Shown here one piece after another: positions 44,701 through 57,000 of a DNA stretch of 64,000 nt. A program made the translations under genes and the position numbers. Below the pieces are notes generated by a model, which was not told where the DNA came from, did not search any database, and saw nothing but the letters and a program-made list of their open reading frames with translations. The DNA lies in assembly GCF_033568475.1 (NCBI RefSeq), contig NC_133120.1, positions 87,004,151 through 87,068,150 of the forward strand, read 5' to 3'. Numbering within the stretch: position 1 is the stretch's first letter; every line of letters starts with the position of its first letter. This DNA comes from Henckelia pumila (taxonomy: Eukaryota; Streptophyta; Magnoliopsida; Lamiales; Gesneriaceae).

Positions 44701-47700
44701 TATCGTTTACAAATTTCTCCATTGCCTAAGACTAATTGCCTTAGTCAATTCCGTTCATTCTGTCGATGCAGAAGCAGCTTTCCAAAATGATGGGCGTGAA
44801 TGCCTTTTGAAGTCCTAACTTGTTGCTCACATGCTAATGAAATATGATCAGAAATTTGTGTGTGATTATACTTTCTTCAATTACAGGGTAATCATGCAGA
44901 TGCAATATCTTGCTACAACGAGGTCTTGAGGATAGATCCATTGGCTGCAGATGGCTTGGTTAATCGGGGAAACACTTACAAAGAAATCGGAAGAGTTAAT
45001 GAGGCGATTCAGGACTATCTCCGTGCTATCGCCATCCGACCTATGATGGCTGAGGCTCATGCGAATTTGGCTTCCGCTTACAAGGACAGGTATATTTTCA
45101 TTTCGTCTCTTGCGAATGTTAGTCCTTAATTTTGTACTCTAACAAATCATATGTGAATCAATAGTGCTTTCCCACCTAGTTTTATCATCCCACAGTTATG
45201 TGACAAAGCAACCATTGAAGTTATTTGCTTATTATTATTATGATTGTTTTGGGGGCTGAGGGGGGTGGGGTTATGAGTTCTCTGTTTGAATCCTGAGTTT
45301 AGTGATGAGTGAAAGGAAAACAAATCTAGGTTTTCTTTATTTTTACTTTATACAAAATGAATTATCAGTTTTAAAATTTTTGTAATATATGATATTGGGA
45401 CTTGGGTATTATGAAAATGTTAATAAATATCATAATCTTTTCTTATTTTGTACTTGTACTTACTTTTCCTTTGTATTTTCCTATTAAATATCACAAAAGA
45501 ATGCCATTTCGTTGTAGTTTTCTTCAATGAAAGTCAAAATTCAATCATCGCTTTGGGAAGTTTTAGACCTATTTATGGTGATTAGCATGAACTAAGATTT
45601 ATTTACCTTGTTTGCTGCTTGCAGTGGTCACGTGGAAGCAGCTATTAAAAGCTATAAGCAAGCATTGATGTTGCGCCCAGATTTCCCTGAGGCAACATGT
45701 AACCTTCTTCACACTTTGCAGGTACATGACGTTTTGGGGATCGATTTTTTTCTTTTGGGACCAAACAAGTAATATTGTGAGATGTCATGAGAACAATCCT
45801 CATATGCTGGAAAAATATTTTCCTTCACGGAGATTTCTCTCTTGTAATCTTCTTGTTTCATCTGTTTACTCGTGGTCTGAGCTAATAGTTATCAGTTTTG
45901 ATTTCTTATTGATTTGGTTCTGAGTTCTAACTGATTAACTGGTTGTACTTTCACTAATATGATTGTCTGATTGGTATTTACCTCAGTGCGTCTGCGACTG
46001 GGATGATCGGGAGAAGTTGTTTGTTGAGGTTGAAGGGATACTTAGGAGACAGATCAAGGTTTGCCAAAAGTCGTGTTTCGCAGACTCTATATGCTCATAT
46101 CCTACTGCCCTTTGAAAATTTCATTGCTTCCCTCATTTTGTCCATTTGCTTCCATATTACAGCTTGTCATTATCGATAATGATTAACTTTTGGCTTCCCT
46201 TCTTATTTAGTTGTCAGTCATCCCAAGTGTGCAGCCATTTCATGCAATTGCATATCCCCTTGACCCCATGCTTGCATTGGAGATCAGGTGAGAAATTCTA
46301 TTATTCCTTTCCTTTTTTTGTTTTATGATTGCAAATGAAATTTTCTGATGAAGAGCTTATATATATTTGCAGTCGAAAATATGCAGCGCATTCTTCGGTA
46401 GTAGCATCTCGCTATTCACTTCCTCCTTTTAATCATGCTCCTCCATTGCCTGTAAAGAGCGGGGGCAGGAACGGCCGGTTAAGGATCGGGTTTGTTGATA
46501 TACATTTTTCCTCCTTTTCCTTTTGGGTCTCTCTGTTGGGACTGAAAGAACCTTTTTCTCAAATTATGTCGTCTCTTGCAGATATGTAAGCAGTGACTTT
46601 GGCAACCATCCATTGTCTCATCTTATGGGTTCGGTTTTTGGCATGCATAATAGAGAAAATGTTGAGGTAAGCTTGATTTGTGCTTGAGTTGGTTTGCATT
46701 TATTTTTCTAACATGTTATTTATGGTTCCCTTGTAGATTTTCTGCTATGCATTGAGTCCAAATGATGGCACTGAATGGAGGCTTCGTATCCAATCTGAAG
46801 CAGAGCATTTTATTGATGTGTCTTCAATGTCATCCGATATGATAGCGAGGATGATCAATGAACATCAGATACAAGTGCTCATCAATCTAAATGGGTACAC
46901 AAAGGTATCACATTGCTATAATATCACTTTTCCTTTCTAGGTAATCATCATTTCTGTGAACTCTGTATTGTTGAGTTCTGGCATTATAAATGACTTTGAC
47001 TCGTACTCTTTGCAGGGTGCAAGAAATGAAATATTTGCTATGCAGCCTGCTCCCATCCAGGTTTCCTATATGGGATTTCCCGGGACCACAGGAGCGTCCT
47101 ACATACATTATTTGGTTTCTGACGAGGTATGTGCAATTTTTCCCCCTTATGATAAACCTATGCACGCATGACGCGACTTTATCATCTTGAACTGTTTATT
47201 CTTGTTTCATGGCAGTTTGTTTCTCCAATGTCTTACTCTCATATATATTCCGAAAAAATAGTCAATCTTCCTCATTGCTATTTTGTGAACGATTATAAAC
47301 AGGTAAACACCGAACTCTCCCTCTCTCAAACACACAATTAATTCTCCAATGTTATTCTTACACATGCTGTTATGTCTCCAAGAAAAACCGTGATGTACTG
47401 GATCCAAATTGCCAACCCAAGCGATCAGACTATGGACTTCCCGAGGACAAATTTATATTCGCCTGTTTCAATCAGCTTTACAAGATGGACCCTGAAATAC
47501 TCACAACATGGTAGCATGATTTAGCATTCATTTCTTGAGTATCATAGATGGCAAGTCAGAAATATAAACATGTAGTTTGCTTGTGCAGGTGCAATATCCT
47601 TAAGCGTGTCCCGAAGTGTGCACTTTGGCTTCTTAGATTTCCAGCTGCAGGCGAGATGAGGCTTCGTGCACGTATGTTACAGATTTTTTCTGGTGACAAA

Positions 47701-48892
47701 TGAAAATGTGTTTTTCTTAGACAATTCCTTATAACATGGTATTCTATGGCCCAGATGCTGCTTCATTAGGTGTGCAACCAGACCAAATTATTTTCACAGA
47801 TGTTGCAATGAAACAGGAACACATTAGGCGCAGTTCGTTAGCAGACCTATTTCTAGATACGTAAGTATTCACTTTGGTTGTAGCAAAAACCATTTGAAGA
47901 AATGTGTTATGTTATTGAATTGAACTCTCAATAGTTTTCAATTTCCATTTGAATAGGCCTCTTTGCAATGCACATACAACAGGGACGGATATTCTTTGGG
48001 CTGGTCTCCCTATGGTCACTCTTCCTCTCGAGAAAATGGCAACTAGAGTTGCTGGTTCACTCTGTTTGGCGACAGGAGTCGGAGAGGAGATGATTGTTCA
48101 TAGGTAGGTGTTTGAACCCGGAATTATCTAGTAGCTAGTTTTGTTTCCTAATATGTGGATGTTTGGATTTGTGTGCCTATTGTCTCGGATTGAATGCAGC
48201 TCTGGAAAAGTGTTTCTAATTAGGAAAAATCGCTCTGTATAAGTTGTTAAGAAATCCTCACCCAACGGATGGCAGCATTAAATTCCTCCCCTCCAACCAA
48301 CCCAGTAGACCCCCCCGCACCCTATTTTGGCCCCACCTCGAGCTTGCCAAAATTGGCCAGTGCTTGTGCACCAGTTATCACAAATCTAATCCATTTCTTG
48401 AAAACATATTGCTAAGAAGGAAATATGGTTGAACTATGCCTTTTTCCCCCCTTTAGACCAAAGTTTCACCATGCTTTCAATATTCGAGGGTTTTGTACAA
48501 AATTATATTTTGGTGAACTTCATCTTGTATTTGCTTGTAATTCACTCTCATCTTTTACAGTATGAAAGAGTATGAAGAAAAAGCGGTGTCTTTGGCCATG
48601 AATCCATCGAAGCTTCAAGATCTCACCAGCAGGCTCAAGGCTGCCCGTCTTAGTTGCCCTCTGTTCGACACTGCACGATGGGTCAGTCGGCTTTTCTTAG
48701 AACTAGGCTACTATCCTCCTCTGGATTCAGACATAGTCACATAAACTAAATCCTTACACTTTTCCTAACATTTTTCAGGTGAAGAATTTAGAGCGTGCTT
48801 ACTTCAGGATGTGGAATTTGTATTGTTCAGGCCAACATCCTCAACCCTTCAAAGTCACTGAGAATGACTTGGAATTTCCACATGATCGGTAG
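38739..48892 (+). CDS. SEC: SECRET AGENT, protein O-GlcNAc transferase
   Basis: Nucleocytoplasmic enzyme that moves GlcNAc from UDP-GlcNAc to Ser/Thr of proteins (e.g. DELLA regulators). Model of 28 exons, all GT-AG and in phase, 988 aa (Arabidopsis SEC is similar): 38739-38922, 40049-40194, 40310-40408, 40513-40563, 40988-41104, 41189-41245, 41624-41743, 41893-41955, 42049-42127, 43807-43916, 44014-44067, 44160-44227, 44357-44459, 44887-45089, 45625-45721, 45987-46058, 46211-46287, 46373-46489, 46582-46666, 46737-46904, 47016-47126, 47216-47302, 47383-47510, 47589-47671, 47755-47860, 47957-48103, 48561-48681, 48779-48892. Residues 1-60 are Gln-rich; about 65-517 are TPR repeats; about 545-985 are the catalytic domain. 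Seen motifs: [10 protein letters not shown] (catalytic-type His, about 615), [21 protein letters not shown] (UDP-binding Lys, about 790), and the end FPHDR. It is SEC rather than SPINDLY by the length of its catalytic domain and its C-terminus. Odd point: His at 721 (47106-47108) where Asp is usual. Confidence 0.97.
42551..43501. mobile_element. hAT-like MITE inside SEC intron 9
   Basis: A 951 bp element with inverted ends CATAGTTATT / AATAACTATG, flanked by the 8 bp repeat GGGAAATT (42543-42550 and 43502-43509). The subterminal regions are full of GCGCAAGGCG / GCGCCTGGCTGCGCCT words with nested palindromes (e.g. around 43375-43405). The middle is AT-rich and noncoding. It makes intron 9 by far the longest intron of SEC (1,679 bp). 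Confidence 0.88.
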
Positions 48893-49374
48893 TTGATTTA
48901 TATAGAGAAAAAGGTTAGATTTTTGTAGATAAAGAACGAAGATTGTAGGAGGGTTAGTTCTACTCGTATGATATTTATTATACTTCATAATTTTATAGTG
49001 TCTTGTGGAACTTAATTCGGCTGAGAAAATACGAGGAAGCGATTGTCATTAGCGATAGTACAGTTTGTCCGATTTTTTTACTTTAAAATAATCAACTATT
49101 GATTATGATTTATACACAATTTAGTTCTTTTTTTTTTTCTTCTCGACAAGGACAAACACTTTACATTTGACGAATTTTGAAACGTCACTGAAATATGCAC
49201 CCAAACTGTAATTTATTTTTATGCACGAAGGATGGTTCTTTTCTTCTCAATAATTGATGCTTAAAATACGAGATATCGTCACATTACGAAGATCTAATAA
49301 CCCCTTGATGATTGTGGTTCTTGAGTGTTTCACATTACATTGTTAAGTAATTAAGAGTTGCACAACGATAATAC
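48893..49374. other. Convergent spacer between SEC and cystatin
   Basis: Holds the 3' untranslated regions of both genes. No further coding sequence. AT-rich runs near 49070-49140 may include both poly(A) regions. Confidence 0.6.
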
Positions 49375-49755
49375 TTAATTGCCGGAGCTATGCGGCGAAG
49401 GTGCGAACGTGAGCATCTCCTTGGCGCGAACCCACGGCCTAATCACCACCTCTGCGTCATAAATCTCGCCGGAAGCCGAGATTTTCAGGTAATATTTGAT
49501 CCCAGAAACCACCTGAGTCTGCGCCTCCACCACCTTGGAGAACTCCAGTGGCTTCGAACCCCTTTTCTGGAGCTTTAGATTGTATTGTTGCACGCAGAAT
49601 TTGCCGAGATCTTGAATCTCCCCGTTGCTTTCCACGTCCTTGACTTCTGTCCGGCCACCCAGTCTTGCTCCGACAGCGACGGATGAGCGGATGGATATTG
49701 GCGGCGCGAGGAGGAGTGTGAGGAGGAGGAAGGTTATGGTGAGTGCTTTCGACAT
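49375..49755 (-). CDS. Phytocystatin (cysteine protease inhibitor)
   Basis: A single-exon gene of 126 aa that inhibits papain-like (C1A) cysteine proteases by inserting a wedge into the active site. Residues 1 to about 27 are a signal peptide, so it probably enters the secretory pathway. Visible cystatin motifs: the N-terminal GG (ARLGGRTEV, about 31-39), the plant LARFA-type helix region (DLGKFCVQQYN, about 49-59), the QxVxG loop (QVVSG, about 81-85), and the second loop PW (RPWVRAKEM, about 107-115). It lacks the C-terminal extension that inhibits legumains. The helix has Gly-Lys and a Cys where LARFAV is usual. It is close in type to Arabidopsis CYS4/CYS5, but exact orthology cannot be told from here. 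The start is the only ATG before the signal peptide. Confidence 0.95.
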   Translation of the reverse strand: MSKALTITFLLLTLLLAPPISIRSSVAVGARLGGRTEVKDVESNGEIQDLGKFCVQQYNLKLQKRGSKPLEFSKVVEAQTQVVSGIKYYLKISASGEIYDAEVVIRPWVRAKEMLTFAPSPHSSGN

Positions 49756-49802
49756 TTTTGCTGTTTAGCTGGAACTAGAATGATGCAATAAACGGGTGGG
49801 GA

Positions 49803-49813
49803 GATATATATAG
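49803..49813 (-). promoter_or_regulatory. TATA box of the cystatin gene
   Basis: TATATATA-type box about 50 bp upstream of the cystatin ATG, read on the minus strand. An ACGT core (ACACGTAC) lies about 40-50 bp further upstream at 49851-49858. This is the kind of element that can bind bZIP factors, but activity is not shown. Confidence 0.6.
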
Positions 49814-50166
49814 AGGGGGTCTGGGTGAGAAGTCGGGGGGGTGCTCATGGACACGTACGAAGATGGTGGCAACAGCCAACAGCCACAGACTGCCGCGTAT
49901 ATTGAAGGCATTAGCAGTGCCATTGGATCGGACGTCGCCATGCATTGGACGATTAACGTGACATCACATTTTGTCACCTCGTGCAAGTAAAGTAATCCAT
50001 TCATTCATTTCACATGTTGGTGTTGGTATTTTAAAATTTCAACCTTCTTGTTTCTTTATACAAACGGACATGCACAAATACAATACGTTGTTTTAGTCAT
50101 GCAAACCAAATATATATACTTAGCTGCAAATCAAATCCAAGAAACCAAACCGAATGATTTTATAAA

Positions 50167-50234
50167 TTTATAATTATGTTGGACGACATAAGTTGATATA
50201 TTTTATAATTATGTTGGACGACATAAGTTGATAT
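50167..50234. repeat. 35 bp tandem duplication
   Basis: Two near-perfect copies of a unit containing ATTATGTTGGACGACATAAG, which is itself nearly palindromic (GTTGGACGACATAA). Confidence 0.88.
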
Positions 50235-50571
50235 ACAAGTCATCGACAAATTCCATTTTGGGAATACATGACATCAAAACCAAGGATATGAAAAAAGGAA
50301 GCACAATTCACTTCCGTTGCAATTTACATAATTATAAACCATATTTATAGAATTATAGTTTTAACGTCTACATATATAATTTTGTTGAACCATGCATGAA
50401 ATTTGATACATAGTAGAAGGATTTGTATATCACCAGAAAACAAGTTAAATTACTATATTGTCATCACTATTTTTCCATAAACGAAGATCACTTAAATTTG
50501 TTATAAGAAAACTTCTCTAAATTCGTTTTCGTCAATCACTACTTGGTCTGATGATAATTGATACCACTTTT

Positions 50572-50775
50572 TTTAACCCCTAAGGGGTTGTCCAAGTTGG
50601 TGGAGTAGGTAACTCTTGGTCAGAGATAAGGAGTTCGATTCTCCTACCCACGCTTTTTTGGACTAGCCTGTCACACATGACTAACCTAGTGTGGTTTAAC
50701 TGACTAATGTAGTTTGCAGGCTACTGCGTTAGTTCGGATTTATCCAGTGCGCACCGAATATTGCGGCTAACAAAA
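50572..50775 (+). mobile_element. tRNA-derived SINE upstream of TOP3B
   Basis: A 204 bp insertion flanked by a 16 bp direct repeat, AATTGATACCACTTTT (50556-50571 and 50776-50791). The first 70 bp are tRNA-like. A box A-like TTGTCCAAGTTGG is at about 50588-50600 and a box B-like GAGTTCGATTCTC is at about 50631-50643, the usual spacing for RNA polymerase III. The tail ends in a short A-rich stretch (AACAAAAA). It sits about 255 bp before the TOP3B start codon, within the likely TOP3B promoter. Confidence 0.88.
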
Positions 50776-51029
50776 AATTGATACCACTTTTACCAATTTT
50801 ATGGAGAGGACACCCCTTACTAAAATAAAAGTAGAAAAAAATTTATTAATTTTCGGGTCGGGTGAGATCCAAAATCAGGTCCACGGGTCATCCGTCTCGA
50901 CTATACAAGTATTCACATATGCTTTACACCCTAGTAGGACAACGAATTCAATCAACTGCTTCACCATAATTCATCCGAAAAGCTTCAAATATTTTTCTGG
51001 GAAAAAAAAGAAAAAGAAAAGCTTCAAAT

Positions 51030-54000
51030 ATGGCACCAAAAGTTCTCATGGTAACACAGTTGCATAAAAAACTCACTTTTTACTCAAATAAGTTGATGCG
51101 CAGCTTGTACTTCTTGATGTCTGACATTTTGCATTTCATAAATTCAGGTAGCAGAGAAGCCGAGCATCGCTGTCTCGATCGCTTCAGTACTTTCCGGTGA
51201 CCGAGTATGTAGTCAATTTTTTTCTTTTTTGTTTACAAATTTGTGTTTGGATGGCTTTGGGAATTAATGGAATTCCATTGAGTCAGTTTATAATAGATAC
51301 CGGTTTTGTATTTGCTCTGGAGGTGGTTATGCGAAAAGGAAAATATAAAAGATTATGGCTTTATTTGGTTTATCACGTATATATGCATCATGAAGTTTTT
51401 TTGTTTTGGCTCGGTAACGTGACCCTTTTGCAGGCTGTGGTTGGCTTTTTCTGGGTTTAATTGGCTTGATTGAGTCATGACTGGAATAAATGTTTTCATT
51501 TCTTTACGTTTTTGCATACCTAGAATTAGATTGTATCTAGTATTGGTATTCTGTTGATTACATGGTCAAGGAATGGTTACTCGAATCTAAAAGGCTCATT
51601 TTATTGCAGATGTCTACCCGAAGGGGGAGTACTGAGGTGCATGAGTTCGATGGGATGTTTTTGGGATCTCCCGTTCATTATAAAGTGACGTCAGTGATTG
51701 GCCATGTTTTCAGGTTAAAATTTTCCTTTGTATGTTTCTGAATTTTTGCTATCTGACTTGATGATGTCATTGAATAGAGGGTAGGTGCCGGTACATTACC
51801 AGTAGAAGAGGATATATAATAAATTTTTATCTGGTTTTTGATTAGCTAGAAGCCATGGATATCCATCATCAACATCAGGCCTCGAAAAAGATTGATGGCT
51901 TCACAAGGGTGCCTAATATCAAGAAACGAATAAACAAGTATACCTTTAACAAGTTCTCTTCCGATTTATTTCAGTTGGTGTACAAGAATGGCTTCCTTGA
52001 AACATTCTTATTCACACTAAATGATTTATCTAGAAAGAGCACGGTCATTTCAGTTGTCTGTCCTATTAGGCCTACAGATTGAATATATCGAAACTTTAAT
52101 TGACTAGTAACTATACATCCAGCCCAAATTGCATGACTTCCTGATATAGACTTTTGGAGATAGTTTCTCCTATCTCGGAAGTGTAGAATTTGACGATATA
52201 TTTTCTTAGTTAAAGTTGGATTTCTGTCCTCGTACAACACATTTATCTAAAATAAAAATATTCTGTTCTAACACTTGAGTTGTATGGGTTCCAAAAAAGT
52301 TTGATGTTTACTGAAATTTTGTTGGACATTTAGTGTAGATTTTCCAGCTCGATATCAGGATTGGAATGCTACAAATCCTCTCGATCTCTTCGATGCCCCA
52401 ATTGCTAAGACAGAATCTAACCCAAAGGTAAAATCTTTCGTTGTAATTCACTAAGACTTGAAATGTACGTCTTTGATAGCACTCAGATGTGATGCATAAT
52501 CTCTATTAAAAAGAAAAAAAGATGTGAAGTGCATTAAGGAAACTTTAATATTCGAAACATTAATTTAACATATCCCTCCCACTTGTTGATAATATTTTGA
52601 CCTGTGTCAGTTGACTGTATGCAAGGTGCTTAGAATTAAGTTTGTCTCAGAAAGCCATCTACGTACCTCTTAGGGAGCGAGTTGAGGGAACTAAAGTGAT
52701 TTTTCAAGCAATATAACATCATGTAGCTCTGAATTAACTGAATTAATAAAATCAAAACTAGCATTCTCCTACATTTTAAGAGCTGTATTAAATTACAAGA
52801 AGCCACTAGGGCATACTCTACTGGTGCTGCACTGTGCATGTATAAATTATAATCAGCAATTTGATAGATGTGTACAAATTTGAAAGATGATTACTTTGTG
52901 TACAGCTGAGCACACGTAGAGTCGTAGACAAACACGTAGAAGAATGAAAATTATTAGCTGCATGAATCATCACATATCAATAAACAGAGTGAAAGAGAGA
53001 TATTTTGAGTCATGTTAGAGTCTTATTTATGGTGCCATCATAAACCAGGGCCTCTATTATTGGAGCAGAAAAGTACAAAAGCATGTGCAAGAACGAGACT
53101 AAAAAGATATTAGAAGAATGCCATAAATTTAACATGTTAGAGCTTGATGTATTAATAATTCTACATATTATGAATGCCATCGCAATGCCATATATTCCTG
53201 ATGTTTTTATCTGACTAATTACTTTCATTTAATCATTTTATTTGGTCTTCTTGTATTTTTGTCCGGTAAAAGACATCTCAGTTCCTCTGAACATAGTGAT
53301 ACTACAACTGTTCAATTCTACTCAATTATATAATGTACTATTCAGTTTTTTCTTCCTTTGGTTTTTGAAGTAGACATTTACTAATATGCTTCTGGAGAAA
53401 GGCTCACATTTGTAGGCATTTAAGCCAAGAAGCTCGTGGTTGTGGACATCTAGTGTTGTGGTTAGATTGTGATCGTGAAGGTGAAAATATATGTTTCGAA
53501 GGTATTATTGTTTCTATGCCTCAGCTTGTAGTATACTACTATGTTTTGAAGCTGGTTTTTTTTTAAATGGCCATCTCTTGCTCTTTTATGCATTTGGTTT
53601 CAGTCATTGAGAGTGCTGGATTCCACTTGAAAGATGGCAAAAAAGTTTATCGTGCTCGGTTCTCATCTGTCACTGAGAAGGATATTCATAAAGCCATGGA
53701 CAGCCTTGTCGAACCTAACAAGAATGAGGCATTGGCTGTGGACGCCCGCCAAGAGATCGATTTGAAAGTTGGTGTTGCCTTCACGAGATTTCAGACAAGC
53801 TATTTCAATGGGAAATATGGAAACCTTGATTCAAGAGTTATCTCGTTAGTCTTTCTACCCGTCCAGCCATTTTTTCCCAGCAGAATCTTTTACTCTCTCT
53901 GGGCTGTGTATTTATTCTCTGCTGAATGTTTTTTATCTTTTTGCTTCATTGCTCAATTCATTAATGACAATTGCGTTTAAACCACAGCAACGTGGTTGCT

Positions 54001-57000
54001 ATTTCATTCTTTATGCAATTCTCTCAATTTCCCAGTGGAGTCCCTTGATTGTTATCAGTCTCAGTGAGTTTTGAGATGTAACTGTGTTGTTGCTGGGTAC
54101 TTCAAATACATGGCAGCTTCTTTCATTGTTGTGAATTATATAATGAGGAAACTTGATGAATTCACCCGCATGTTTTGCTTTTATTTCTACATTTGATTCA
54201 TAACACATTGCATGACCTATGAAAAGTATTGATCATGATAGATTGTTAATTGCTCAGTTTACTGCTTTATAGTAGTTCAACTCCGGACCATGTTTGGTAA
54301 TTCCTATTGGCTATGCTGCTTTTATCCTTATCATATACTTACTAATGACCTTCATGAAAGCCGATTTTTCTTGGTCTTGCAACTTACTAATTTATGGATT
54401 ATATCTGCAGTTATGGACCGTGCCAAACTCCAACTCTTGGATTTTGTGTGCAGCGACACCTACAAATTACTACTTTTAAACCAGAAAAATTTTGGGCGCT
54501 GCATCCTTACATAATGCACAAAGGCTACGAACTCAAATTAGAATGGGAGCGCCGCAGGTTATTTGACTCAGATGTGAGGTCATCTATCTTAAGTCTGAAT
54601 AACCTATTTCATATTATCAGAAAATTCTGATATCGTATTTTACTGTTCGCAGATTGCTATGATGTTCCAGAACCTTGTAAAAGAAGATGGAATCTTGAAA
54701 GTTACTGCTATATCTGAAAAACAGGAGTCAAAAGGTCGTCCTATTGGTCTAAACACGGTGAACCTTCTGAAGGTGAGACCATGCTGAGTGGATATTTCCT
54801 GACCTCTCTTGTGGTCTGAATGATTTGCCTTCATTGTCGGACTGATTACTTAATGCCACTCACCCATTTTTTTGTTAAATATCCTCAACCTTTGTTTAGA
54901 TTATTTTCAGCTAGAAAAGAAACAAATGAAAAATAAATCATTCTCTTTTCTCCTGTTTACCTGAAAGCGAAGGAGGAAATTATGATTTGGAGGGGAATAA
55001 AAATGTTAACAATGTCAATTTTGTCTAACTTTAGGTTGCTTCAAGTGCTTTGGGCTTTGGACCTCACCTGGCTATGCAATTGGCAGAGCGATTATATACG
55101 CAAGGTTTTATCAGGTTTCCCATTTCTCATCTGTTTTCATCTAACTATTGTGTGTTCTAGCGACATTGTGTATTTGATAAAATCACATACCATCAATAAA
55201 AGGTGCATGAGTGACTCAGAAAGAATGGCGTGCTTGCTGATGGCTAGATCACACGTTTAGTTTTCTTTCATTCTTGAAGAAATCTACAGCACTGTGGGAT
55301 TTTGGTATAAAAATTTACTGGAAATAGTTATTTATGACTGCATATTGTCCCAGATTTTTTTCACATCTTACTTCAAATTTAGAATTTTGTAGCACAAATA
55401 ATTCAACAGTTTACACTAACATTCCAATGAGTATTTGTGACACTCCATGTGTTGTATAATTGCATTTTCATAAAAATAATGCGAGCTTTACGGAAAATCC
55501 CCCCTTGCTCTTGATGTTACAGCTTGAGATCATGCATTGTGATGATATATGTGTCTTTGGGTCTCGTGTTGAGTTGATCATAATTGCTATGAATCTTGGT
55601 TTTTATTCCTTCTTTGGTGCTACTTTAGCTATCCTCGTACAGAGAGTACTGCATATCCATCTTCATTTGATTACAAGGGCACTCTTGGGGCACTAGTCCA
55701 GAATCCAGCATGGGGTGGTTACGTGAAGCACCTTCTCTCTGAGGGATATCACAAGCCACGCTCGGGAACTGATGCAGGTGATCATCCCCCAATTACTCCA
55801 ATGTCTTCAGCTACTGAGGATATGCTTGGGCATGATGCATGGAAGCTCTACCAGTACATCTGTCAACATTTTCTCGGATCTCTTTCTCCTGATTGCAAAT
55901 ACACAAGGTAAAATTATTTCTTTTTTCCCCCCTGAAATTTGCGATTATTGTATTACATGAGTGCTTTTTTTGTTTCTCGGGTTTGTTTTATTATTATAAA
56001 ACCAAAATTTTATTTTCCTTGGCTTTCTCAAGTTCTATACAATCCATTTTATTCGTAAAATATTTCATTGCCTTCCTCTCTTGTATGAGTAAATTGCTAC
56101 TTTGCAGAGGGATCTATTTTTCAGTTGATTATAATTTTGGAGTCAGCTGACTAAGTAGACCTCATTTTCTGCAATATTTGTATGCGTGTGATGTTTGTGA
56201 ACGTTTATGAATGGGAAAGTTATTATCATGCGATTTTCATAAAACTATGTCAGCATGGTGATACTATTGTGCATGTAGCTTGGCAGCTGCATGTTATTGC
56301 AGCACGAATTACATATTTTTGGCAGCTCTACAAAATAGAGGATCAGAAGCATTTTGAGGTTGTTGTCCTGAAATTAATTTTTTGCTCTTTAATTTGGAGT
56401 TTTGGTAGCATTGTCGAGAAAAAAAATCTCATTTGCGTTTTTTCTTCACGACTGAGGATGTGCAATTTTATGGGTTTGAACAAACCATCTTGTATTCTAC
56501 GTTCTGCTTTTAGTTTACATTTTTTATGTCTTACATTATGCACAATCAACGAACGCAAATAATCAAAAAATAAACTAAACTAATAAATCTGACACAGATG
56601 CCTGGCTTGAAACATAACCAGTTTTTTCCTCCAGTTTTTTACAACTTTTGAAATGTATTGGGAAGCTTGATGAACAATGTGATTTTATTTTATTTTTAAC
56701 TGAAAGCTAGTTATCAATATTTATGCGTTCGGTTATACTTTCCATGACTCTGATTTCCTCCAGGGTAAAAGTTGAATTTGAAGCTGGTGGAGAATCATTC
56801 CATTGTGTTGGACAGCATGTCACAGCTCAAGGATTCACATCTATTATGCCGTGGTTGGCAGTAAGTGAGATAAATATTCCTCAGTTTTCTGAAGGGGAGA
56901 ATATTCGCATTTCGCGAATTGAAATTGATGAGGTACCGGAAGGACACAATGTTTTAGTTGATACGTTTTTTCCTTTTTCCCCCTTTCTCATTTTGTGCTA

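Noticed and set aside
50581-50655. Possible tRNA gene
   Set aside because: The A and B boxes are tRNA-like, but the segment does not close into an acceptor stem that I can see. It is bounded by a 16 bp TSD together with a further 130 bp tail, so it is a SINE.
53010-53228. Small frames inside TOP3B and SEC introns
   Set aside because: No domain similarity, and the flanking exons join in phase with GT-AG sites around them.
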